Shown piece after piece: positions 23,917-30,369 of a stretch of 43,475 bases of DNA. Origin of the DNA: Lachnospiraceae bacterium 28-4. Its GTDB lineage: Bacteria > Bacillota > Clostridia > Lachnospirales > Lachnospiraceae. Where the stretch lies: positions 40,513 to 83,987 of the forward strand of contig KE159602.1 in assembly GCA_000403275.2 (NCBI GenBank), written 5' to 3'. Both the position numbers and the translations under genes were made by a program. The notes beneath the pieces were generated by a model, which ran no database searches, had not been told where the DNA came from, and saw only the letters and a list, made by a program, of their open reading frames with translations. The first letter of the stretch is position 1; every line of letters starts with the position of its first letter.

Positions 23917-24100
23917 TTGTTCCGGCAGATTGTTCTTTGAAAAAAGCCAGCAACTATGGGCGTTAGCGGATTTATAGGAACAACGGAACAACCTTTACTA
24001 TATGAGAAATATAAAAATAAAAGAGAAAGAGGATGTGTGTGTATGTCATACACGCGTATAGCAATATAGGGATTTTTTTGTTCGTTCGTTCCGTTGTTCC
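23892..24100. other. Candidate phage replication origin with GGAACAA iterons
   Basis: GGAACAA or its complement occurs at 23892, 23901, 23917, 23930 (TTGTTCT), 23977, 23985, 24078 (TTGTTCG) and 24094. A perfect 13-bp inverted repeat, GGAACAACGGAAC (23977-23989) and GTTCCGTTGTTCC (24088-24100), flanks a ~100-bp AT-rich core (24000-24075) with a GTGTATG/CATACAC hairpin. This is the layout of SaPI-type origins: iterons either side of an AT-rich region, next to the primase-helicase gene. Confidence 0.6.
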
Positions 24101-24117
24101 TGAGACTGGAGGCAGCT

Positions 24118-24330
24118 ATGTTTTTGGAGGATATCCTGAAAGACGGATTCGTAAATTATAAAAAGGTGTATGAACTGGCAGAGGAAAACGGCATAAAAAA
24201 GACAGAGGTCAAGCGGCAGAAGGCTCTGCTGGGCGTGAAGTCAGTCCATGTGGACGGAGAGGAAGGTGGGACGTTATGGCTGTGGTTCATTCCGAAAAAC
24301 GTGTGGAAAAGATATTCACAGACGCAGTGA
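24118..24330 (+). CDS. Small winged-helix-like phage protein
   Basis: 70 aa: MFLEDILKDGFVNYKKVYEL, then AEENGIKKTEVKRQKALLGV, and a beta strand LWLWFIPKNVW. The helix-turn-helix-like layout (ENGIKKTEVKRQKALLG) resembles the small wHTH proteins that follow VapE in phages. GGAGG sits 8 bp before the ATG. It begins just after the candidate origin and overlaps the VRR-NUC gene by 55 bp in another frame. Confidence 0.65.
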   Translation: MFLEDILKDGFVNYKKVYELAEENGIKKTEVKRQKALLGVKSVHVDGEEGGTLWLWFIPKNVWKRYSQTQ

Positions 24331-24569
24331 AAAAGATGGGAGGCATGGCGGTGAAGTTCACCTCACCCGGATTGGATGGGGTGCCGGACAGGATCGTTTT
24401 ATTGCCAGGTAGGAAGATCGCATTTGTGGAGTTAAAGGCTCCGGGGAAGAAGCCGAGACCCCTGCAGGAGAAAAGAATGAGGCAGTTGGAATGTTTAGGG
24501 TTTCCCGTTTATGTGATTGACGGGGTGGAGCAGATCGGAGGTGTGCTGGATGAGATATGTGCCACATGA
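24276..24569 (+). CDS. VRR-NUC domain nuclease
   Basis: 97 aa, a minimal stand-alone VRR-NUC (PD-(D/E)XK superfamily). Visible catalytic blocks are GLDGVPDRIVLLPG (Asp), AFVELKAPGKKP (E-x-K) and QLECLGFPVYVIDG. Stand-alone phage VRR-NUC proteins cut DNA junctions or flaps. It usually pairs with the SNF2 helicase that follows here, whose start it overlaps by 20 bp. Confidence 0.92.
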   Translation: MAVVHSEKRVEKIFTDAVKKMGGMAVKFTSPGLDGVPDRIVLLPGRKIAFVELKAPGKKPRPLQEKRMRQLECLGFPVYVIDGVEQIGGVLDEICAT

Positions 24570-25896
24570 GTATCAGGAATATGCAAAAGAATTTATCGTG
24601 AGCCACAAGGTGAGCGCATTGTTTTTGGATTGTGGATTGGGGAAAACAGTGATCACGCTCACCGCCATATGGGAATTATTGTTTGACTATTTTGACATCC
24701 GAAAAATACTGATTATAGCGCCCTTGCGAGTCTGCTATCTGACTTGGCCTTCCGAACTGGAGAAGTGGGAGCATCTTTCCGGGATTGGGATGTCGGCGGT
24801 GCTTGGTTCGGAAAAAGAACGCATAGCCGCACTTGGCAGGAAAGCACAGGTGTACGTCATCAACAGGGAAAACGTGGAGTGGCTGGTAGAAAACCATAAA
24901 TGGGATTTTGACATGGTGGTGATTGATGAACTTTCGTCCTTCAAGTCCCATAAGGCAAAGCGGTTCAAGGCATTAAAAAAGGTGCGCCCGATGGTTAGGC
25001 GCATCGTGGGGCTGACCGGGACGCCCGCACCGAACGGTCTTATTGACCTTTGGGCGGAGATCGGCATCCTCGACATGGGGCAGAGGCTTGGGCGGTTCAT
25101 CGGCGGCTACCGGGAGCGGTTCTTCGTGCCGGACAAGCGCAGCTGCGAGATGGTATTTTCCTATAAGCCACGGGAAGGAGCGGAAGAAGCAATCTATGAA
25201 CTGATCTCCGATATCTGCATCAGCATGAAGGCTGTGGATTATCTGGATATGCCGGAATGCGTCTACAACCGGGTGGAGGTCATTATGAGTGAAAAGGAGA
25301 TGGCTCTCTATGGGCAGTTGGAGCGGGATATGCTCATCCCCTTTGCGGACGGTGACATTGACGCGGTGAACGCGGCGGCATTAGCCAATAAACTTTTACA
25401 GATGGCGGACGGCGCGGTCTATGATGAGAACGGGAATGTAAAGCACATCCATGACCGGAAGCTGGAAGCCTTAGAGGATTTGATCGAGGCGGCAAACGGC
25501 AAGCCTGTGTTAATTGCCTACTGGTATAAGCATGACCTTGACAGGCTGAAAAAGCGCACCGGGGCGGTGGAGCTGGACACGGCGGAGGATATGCGGAAAT
25601 GGAATGCCGGGGAAATCCCGGTGGCGGCAATCCACCCGGCATCAGCGGGGCATGGGCTGAACCTGCAGGCGGGCGGCTCCACGCTGGTGTGGTTCGGGCT
25701 GACATGGTCTTTGGAACTGTATCAGCAGATGAACGCGAGGCTGTGGCGGCAGGGGCAGGAGGAGACGGTTGTGATCCACCATTTGATTTCCAAAGGCACA
25801 CTGGATGAGCGGGTGATGGCTGCATTGGAAAAAAAGGACTGCGGGCAGTCGGCACTTGTGGATGCGGTAAAAGCGAGGATTGGAGGCGTGGGATGA
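24550..25896 (+). CDS. SNF2-family DNA helicase/translocase
   Basis: 448 aa with both RecA-like lobes: Walker A LDCGLGKT (Lys near 32), motif II VIDELSSFKS, motif III GLTGTPAPNG, then HPASAGHGLNLQAGG (motif V) and QMNARLWRQGQ (motif VI arginines). It is an SF2 translocase acting on double-stranded DNA, coupled to the VRR-NUC nuclease. ATG 24550 has a GGAGG site; the ATG at 24517 would lie deep in the nuclease gene without a site. Confidence 0.93.
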   Translation: MRYVPHEYQEYAKEFIVSHKVSALFLDCGLGKTVITLTAIWELLFDYFDIRKILIIAPLRVCYLTWPSELEKWEHLSGIGMSAVLGSEKERIAALGRKAQVYVINRENVEWLVENHKWDFDMVVIDELSSFKSHKAKRFKALKKVRPMVRRIVGLTGTPAPNGLIDLWAEIGILDMGQRLGRFIGGYRERFFVPDKRSCEMVFSYKPREGAEEAIYELISDICISMKAVDYLDMPECVYNRVEVIMSEKEMALYGQLERDMLIPFADGDIDAVNAAALANKLLQMADGAVYDENGNVKHIHDRKLEALEDLIEAANGKPVLIAYWYKHDLDRLKKRTGAVELDTAEDMRKWNAGEIPVAAIHPASAGHGLNLQAGGSTLVWFGLTWSLELYQQMNARLWRQGQEETVVIHHLISKGTLDERVMAALEKKDCGQSALVDAVKARIGGVG

Positions 25897-26378
25897 AAGC
25901 AGAAGAAATGTTCAGGAGTTATGCGGCAAGAAAACAGGAGGTGGATTTACTGAAATTCCGCATCACCAATTTCCGCGGCATCGATGCGGACGAGGTGATA
26001 AAGTCCATGTGCCTTGCAAAGCCGGAAGGGGAAAAGGTGCAGGAGGGCGGGACTTCCGACAGGACGGCATCCGTGGCGCTGAATTACCGCAAGACGGCGG
26101 ACAGGCTGGAGGATGAGATGTTTGACGGCCTTTTAGAGCAGTACCGGAGGAAAAAGGCGGAGATCGAGTTTTTCCATTACTGCGTCAGCCGCTTAAGCGG
26201 GAAGCTGCCGGAGGTCATAACGGACATGGTGGTGGAAGGGATGGACTGGCAGGAGCTTTCCGAGAAGTACGGCGTCTCCCATACCATGATCGGGAAATAC
26301 AGGAGGAAGGCGCTGAAAGAAATGGATGTTTTTTACGAAATCCGGGAGAAAAACGACCTGGAAGTGATGCTGAGTTAA
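25893..26378 (+). CDS. ArpU/RinA-like late-gene transcription regulator
   Basis: 161 aa. The C-terminal half has a sigma region 4-like HTH (VVEGMDWQELSEKYGVSHTM, GKYRRKALKEM) preceded by a helical region with RRKKAEIEFFHYCVSRL. Proteins of this size and place, between replication and packaging modules, are ArpU- or RinA-type activators of late phage genes. The ATG overlaps the helicase stop. The specific promoter it would act on is not identified; the repeats at 26491-26550 are one candidate. Confidence 0.7.
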   Translation: MKAEEMFRSYAARKQEVDLLKFRITNFRGIDADEVIKSMCLAKPEGEKVQEGGTSDRTASVALNYRKTADRLEDEMFDGLLEQYRRKKAEIEFFHYCVSRLSGKLPEVITDMVVEGMDWQELSEKYGVSHTMIGKYRRKALKEMDVFYEIREKNDLEVMLS

Positions 26379-26490
26379 AATAAAAAATTTTTTTGAAAAA
26401 GTTTTTCCCTCCCCGGAGGACATTTTTTCAAGGGTGGGGTAAGCAGGAATCCAGTGTTTATGCGTGTTTGCGGACAGGGTTTTGCGTGAT

Positions 26491-26550
26491 GGTTTACTGA
26501 CTGGTTTACTAAGTGGTTTACTGGATGGTTTACCAAGTGGTTTATTGCAA
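26491..26550 (+). repeat. Five exact-period 12-bp tandem repeats
   Basis: The unit GGTTTACTRAST is repeated five times in 60 bp (GGTTTACTGACT, GGTTTACTAAGT, GGTTTACTGGAT, GGTTTACCAAGT, GGTTTATTGCAA). It lies in the 26379-26705 gap between the ArpU-like gene and the next genes, and is preceded by GGTTTTGCGTGATGG, a sequence akin to the modular repeats at 531-610. The gap also has an AT-rich AAAAAATTTTTTTG run and a terminator, but no convincing gene. Confidence 0.85.
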
Positions 26551-26593
26551 AGGAAAAAATATTGTGCTATGGTTATGATGCGAAGAAGTGTAG

Positions 26594-26626
26594 GGAGCCC
26601 TGATGGAAAATCCACGGGGCTTTTTT
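26594..26626 (+). terminator. Rho-independent terminator
   Basis: GAGCCC/GGGGCT arms (26595-26600 and 26615-26620) around a 14-nt loop, then TTTTTT. It closes the early/replication transcript. Confidence 0.65.
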
Positions 26627-26705
26627 CATGTCCTCCGCACGGGGCAGCGGGCTTTATCCTTTCACCGCTGCCCCTTTTGGCAGAAGGGATGGAAAGGTGG
26701 ACGCT

Positions 26706-26906
26706 ATGGACTGTTTCGCTATGAAGGATGGGAACTGTAACGTGCTGCGATGTGGGAAATGTCAGGGAGAGACCTGCCACTTCCATAAGACGAGGGAAGA
26801 ACAGGCGCAGTCGCTTGAAAAGGTAAGTGAGAGACTGCGGAGCCTGCCGGAGTACCAGCAGGAGGCAATCGCAGATAAATACTATGGCGGCGTGAAGAAG
26901 TGGTGA
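26706..26906 (+). CDS. Small Cys-rich phage protein
   Basis: 66 aa with a Cys cluster (MDCFAMKDGNCNVLRCGKCQGETCHFH), probably a zinc-binding knuckle, then a helix (SLEKVSERLRSLPEYQQEAI). AAAGGTGG before ATG 26706. Similar small proteins are common near the late-control region of Clostridia phages. Function unknown. Confidence 0.7.
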   Translation: MDCFAMKDGNCNVLRCGKCQGETCHFHKTREEQAQSLEKVSERLRSLPEYQQEAIADKYYGGVKKW

Positions 26907-26914
26907 CGCTTTCC

Positions 26915-26944
26915 GGGCGGCAGCGTTTTCCGTTGCTGCCGCCC
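26915..26944. terminator. GC-rich hairpin between convergent genes
   Basis: GGGCGGCAGC (26915-26924) pairs perfectly with GCTGCCGCCC (26935-26944) around a 10-nt loop. It lies between the Cys-rich gene and the minus-strand gene and can end both transcripts, although the T-tract is missing. Confidence 0.6.
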
Positions 26945-26951
26945 GTCCGCC

Positions 26952-27230
26952 TTACCCGCCGTTCACAAAGCGGCAGACGGTAAAGCCGTCCTTAAGCCCC
27001 TCACGGTAATAAAGCTCGTTTTCGCGGGCTGCCCTGCGGAACGCCTCCGTCTGCATTTCCTTTAGCACTTCCCGGTCATCTTCCGGGAGGCTGTCAAGGA
27101 TGCGCCGGAACTGTGCGTCCCGCTCCTGCCTTTCTGCCTTTTCTTCCTCTGTCGGCTCTTTGTTGTTGCGCCGGAAGATAAGGTCCATCCGTTCTATGAT
27201 GGTCTGGGTGAGGAATTCCCCGTCCGTCAT
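26952..27230 (-). CDS. Minus-strand small charged protein
   Basis: 92 aa, highly charged: MTDGEFLTQTIIERMDLIFR, then EPTEEEKAERQERDAQFRRI, LPEDDREVLKEMQTEAFRRA and NELYYREGLKDGFTVCRFV. AAGGAGGTGG precedes its ATG. It is the only minus-strand gene in the prophage part of the window, which marks it as an independently controlled cargo (moron-like) gene. I recall similar proteins (possibly DUF6809) in Clostridia, without function. Confidence 0.75.
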   Translation of the reverse strand: MTDGEFLTQTIIERMDLIFRRNNKEPTEEEKAERQERDAQFRRILDSLPEDDREVLKEMQTEAFRRAARENELYYREGLKDGFTVCRFVNGG

Positions 27231-27419
27231 GGCACGCCACCTCCTTTCGGGAGACAGTTTAAAACAGGAGCGGCGCAGCAGCCAATACCAGATAGTGACA
27301 AAGAAAGCGGCGGTATTTTAAGCATACTGCCACTTAGGAAGATAAGCGGGAAACCACCTTGCTATTGACGGGATTCAGAGTTAAAATGCCCACACCAAGA
27401 AAGGAAGGGAGGTTTTAGC

Positions 27420-27839
27420 ATGATGCCGGAAGGCTGGGAGGAAGCGCTGGAAATGGCGGAAAGATACCGGGATTATTTTTCGGAGAGGGATGCAGACATC
27501 GCGCTTGGCAGGAACGGCACACATTTCTTTTATGTGTACGATAAGGAACACGGGCACTTTGAAGTGTTCCATACATTCCGCACGGCGGCGGAGCTGGAGG
27601 AACTGATCTTAGGGACGCTGGCAGAGGATCTGGAGTGCATGAACGCGGTGATGGCGGAGAACCTGCATGAGCGGTTCGATCTGACGGACATCAACGAGAC
27701 ACTGGACAACTACGCGCCGCGGTTCCATATGCACACACTGGCGGAGCAGCTAAAGGCTGTGGCCGGTGAGCAGGAGAAGTGGGGCAGGATGATGGCGCAG
27801 ACCTACAGGGCGCTGTGCGGCAGGCTGCCGCAGGAGTAA
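27420..27839 (+). CDS. Uncharacterised phage protein
   Basis: 139 aa, acidic, soluble: EEALEMAERYRDYFSERDAD, FFYVYDKEHGHFEVFHTFRT, and a helical end. GGGAGG precedes the ATG. The upstream 190 bp separates it from the minus-strand gene and must hold its promoter, but no clear -35/-10 pair is seen. No known family. Confidence 0.7.
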   Translation: MMPEGWEEALEMAERYRDYFSERDADIALGRNGTHFFYVYDKEHGHFEVFHTFRTAAELEELILGTLAEDLECMNAVMAENLHERFDLTDINETLDNYAPRFHMHTLAEQLKAVAGEQEKWGRMMAQTYRALCGRLPQE

Positions 27840-27860
27840 ACAGGAAGGAGGCGTACAGCC

Positions 27861-28214
27861 ATGCCGAGGAAACCGATGAAACCATGCAAGCATCCGGGAT
27901 GCCCGAAGCTGACGGACGGGATGTACTGTGAAGAACATTTACGGCTGCACGCCTCTGACCGTGCCAGCGCATCCGCCCGTGGGTATGACAGCAGGTGGGA
28001 GAAAGCACGGACACGGTTCTTAAAGGCACAGCCCCTCTGCGTCAGGTGCATGGAGCAGGGGAGGCTGACACGGGCGACAGTTGTTGACCACATCATCCCC
28101 CACAGAGGGGATGCGAAACTGTTCTGGGATGAGGCGAACTGGCAGAGCCTTTGTAAGAGCTGCCACGACCATAAAACCATGACGGAGGACCGCTATCAGG
28201 AGTACAGATACTGA
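27861..28214 (+). CDS. HNH endonuclease
   Basis: 117 aa. An N-terminal zinc finger (CKHPGCPKLTDGMYCEEH) precedes the HNH core: C..C in PLCVRCMEQG, VVDHIIPHRG (DH, catalytic His), NWQSLCKSCHDHKT (N and the CxxCH). In HK97-type phages an HNH protein next to terminase assists cos cleavage. Here it is followed by a possible cos region, but the terminase is ~7.7 kb further on. GGAAGGAGG precedes the ATG. Confidence 0.93.
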   Translation: MPRKPMKPCKHPGCPKLTDGMYCEEHLRLHASDRASASARGYDSRWEKARTRFLKAQPLCVRCMEQGRLTRATVVDHIIPHRGDAKLFWDEANWQSLCKSCHDHKTMTEDRYQEYRY

Positions 28215-28289
28215 CGGTTTCCGTGATGGTTCTTTTTCTTTCATATTCCGACAAGGCACAACATTTCCCGTGGAAATCTGCATGGGGAA

Positions 28290-28380
28290 GGGGGTCGAGT
28301 TATCTCTACAACTGTCGAAAAATATCGACCGCCGCCCCCTCAGACGCGCGTTTTCGCAAATTCGCACAGGGGGGATAGGA
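28290..28380. other. Possible cos region
   Basis: GGGGGTCGA (28290-28298) and TCGACCGCCGCCCCC (28325-28339) form an interrupted inverted repeat around three GTCGA/TCGAC motifs. Next come CAGACGCGCG and a G-run (ACAGGGGGG). The mix of G/C runs, short dyads and position right after the HNH gene is what phage cos sites look like. The surrounding 28215-28532 has no gene; it also holds two short sequences of the modular repeat family (28216-28229 and 28435-28451). Confidence 0.4.
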
Positions 28381-28532
28381 AATCGCCCCAAAATCTTACA
28401 TAAACATTGATTTTTCAAGGCTTTCAGGCACTTTAGTTTTGCGTGAAAGTACCGAAAAACCCATGTTTTTGGGCTTAAAAACCATCAAAAAACGCTGGTT
28501 TTTGGCCCTTTTTTGATGGAGGTGGAGGGAAA

Positions 28533-28952
28533 ATGACCGATTTTGAGGCGGCGCAGGTGAAGGAAATGCGCTTGAAGGGCATGGGCTACCGTGCCATAGC
28601 GGAGGCCCTTGGGCTTTCCCGCGACATCGTCCGCAACCACTGCAAGGCAAAAGGGATGGGCGGCTATGTGGCGGCGACAGTAAAAAACCTGCAGGAGCGG
28701 GCAGAATGTAGCGGCATCTGTCTCTGCTGCGGGAAGGAAATGCAGCAGGCAGGGACCGGCAGGCCGAGGAAGTTCTGCTCCGAGAAATGCCGGAGACAGT
28801 GGTGGAAGGCGCACCCGGAGGAGGGAAGCCATAAATCCCTCTGCACAAAGAAATGTGAATGTTGCGGGACGGAGTTTTCCTTTTACCGGAGCAGGAAACC
28901 GAAGTATTGCAGTTACGACTGCTACATCAAAGCAAGGTTCTGGAGGGATTAG
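28533..28952 (+). CDS. HTH plus zinc-finger phage protein
   Basis: 139 aa. N-terminal HTH (KEMRLKGMGYRAIAEALGLSRDIVRNHCKA) is followed by two Cys modules: ICLCCGKEM..RKFCSEKCRRQWW and KKCECCGTEF..PKYCSYDCYIKARFW. Such HTH/zinc-finger proteins sit beside phage methylases and HNH genes and probably bind DNA as regulators. TGGAGG precedes the ATG, and the methylase starts 3 bp after its stop. Confidence 0.78.
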   Translation: MTDFEAAQVKEMRLKGMGYRAIAEALGLSRDIVRNHCKAKGMGGYVAATVKNLQERAECSGICLCCGKEMQQAGTGRPRKFCSEKCRRQWWKAHPEEGSHKSLCTKKCECCGTEFSFYRSRKPKYCSYDCYIKARFWRD

Positions 28953-28955
28953 AGA

Positions 28956-30197
28956 ATGGAGTTTAAGAAGATCAGGATTGCCGACCTTATCCCGGCATCC
29001 TACAATCCGAGGAAAAAGCTGAAAAAGGGTGACAGGGAATATGAGAAGATCAGAAACTCCATCACGGAGTTCGGCTATGTGGAGCCGGTGATCGTCAACT
29101 CAGATATGACAATCGTGGCGGGACACCAACGCGCCACAGTCCTCACGGATTTGGGCTATGAGGAAATTGACTGCATCGTCATTGACATTGACAAGCAGAA
29201 GGAGAAGGCGCTGAACATCGCGCTCAATAAGATCACGGGCGAATGGAACAAGGAGCTGCTGGCGGATTTGATCGCCGACCTGCAGGATTCGGACTTTGAT
29301 GTGTCCTTCACCGGATTCGAGCCGCCGGAGATCGAGCAGCTTTTCAATTCCGTCCATGATAAGAAAGTGACCGAGGATGATTTCGACATTGATGCGGAAT
29401 TGGAAAAGCCCGCCGTGGCGAAGATGGGTGACATATGGACGCTTGGGCGGCACAGGCTGGTGGTCGGGGATTCGACCCTGCCGGAGACATACGATGTGCT
29501 GATGGCAGGGGCGAAAGCAAACCTTGTGGTGACGGACCCTCCGTACAATGCAAATTATGAGGGGAGTGCCGGGAAGATCAAGAATGACCACATGGAAAAT
29601 GAGCAGTTCTATAACTTCCTTTTCGCCGCATTCGTGAACATGGAGCAGAGCATGGAGAGCGATGCCTCTATCTATGTGTTCCATGCCGACACCGAGGGCT
29701 TAAATTTCCGCAGCGCGTTCAAGGCGGCGGGATTCTACCTTTCCGGGTGCTGCATCTGGAAGAAACAGAGCCTTGTGCTGGGGCGGAGTCCCTACCAGTG
29801 GCAGCACGAGCCGTGCCTGTTCGGATGGAAAAAAGGCGGGAAGCACAACTGGTATTCTGACAGGAAGCAGACCACCATATGGGAGTTTGACCGCCCGAAA
29901 AAAAGCGAACAGCATCCGACCATGAAGCCCGTAGGCTTGGTGGCATATCCCATCAAGAATTCGAGCATGAGCAACTGCATTGTACTGGACCCTTTCGGCG
30001 GCTCCGGCTCCACGCTGATCGCCTGCGAGCAGACGAACCGCATCTGTTACACCATAGAGCTGGATGAGAAGTTTGCGGATGTTATTATTAACCGCTATTA
30101 TCAGGATTTTGGCTCTGCGGAGAATGTGTTTGTGGAGAGGGATGGTGTGAAAATCCCATATGCGGAACTGGAGAAGGGGGCGGCAGGCAATGAGTGA
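28956..30197 (+). CDS. ParB-domain DNA modification methylase
   Basis: 413 aa. The N-terminal ~100 residues are a ParB/Srx-like domain (IADLIPASYNPRKKLKKGD; GYVEPVIVNSDMTIVAGHQR). The methylase part has VTDPPYNANYEG (catalytic DPPY near 194-197) ahead of LDPFGGSGSTLIACEQ (SAM-binding motif I), i.e. the beta-class order, acting on adenine N6 or cytosine N4. Common in Clostridia phages, it may protect phage DNA from host restriction. No partner restriction enzyme is nearby. Confidence 0.93.
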   Translation: MEFKKIRIADLIPASYNPRKKLKKGDREYEKIRNSITEFGYVEPVIVNSDMTIVAGHQRATVLTDLGYEEIDCIVIDIDKQKEKALNIALNKITGEWNKELLADLIADLQDSDFDVSFTGFEPPEIEQLFNSVHDKKVTEDDFDIDAELEKPAVAKMGDIWTLGRHRLVVGDSTLPETYDVLMAGAKANLVVTDPPYNANYEGSAGKIKNDHMENEQFYNFLFAAFVNMEQSMESDASIYVFHADTEGLNFRSAFKAAGFYLSGCCIWKKQSLVLGRSPYQWQHEPCLFGWKKGGKHNWYSDRKQTTIWEFDRPKKSEQHPTMKPVGLVAYPIKNSSMSNCIVLDPFGGSGSTLIACEQTNRICYTIELDEKFADVIINRYYQDFGSAENVFVERDGVKIPYAELEKGAAGNE

Positions 30198-30369
30198 CAG
30201 AAAAATTTTCATTGAGATTTTCCGAAGGATACACGGGCTTGGCGGGTGCGATGCATCCGAAACATTCAGCCGGGGATGGGATGCGGCGGTGGCTTCCTGC
30301 GAGGATGTGCTGACGGAGCTGACGGGAATTTCCTATGACGATTTGGACGGGGGTGGCTCTGATGGATGA
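30190..30369 (+). CDS. Small protein between two methyltransferases
   Basis: 59 aa (MSDRKIFIEIFRRIHGLGGC, DASETFSRGWDAAVASCEDV). Its start overlaps the methylase stop by 8 bp and its end overlaps the C5 methyltransferase start by 8 bp, so it is translated as part of that cassette. No known domain. Confidence 0.65.
   Translation: MSDRKIFIEIFRRIHGLGGCDASETFSRGWDAAVASCEDVLTELTGISYDDLDGGGSDG

Noticed and set aside
26464-26724. Plus-strand ORF containing GLL-type repeats
   Set aside because: The repeat peptide simply reflects the 12-bp DNA repeats, the frame runs through a terminator, and there is no ribosome site.
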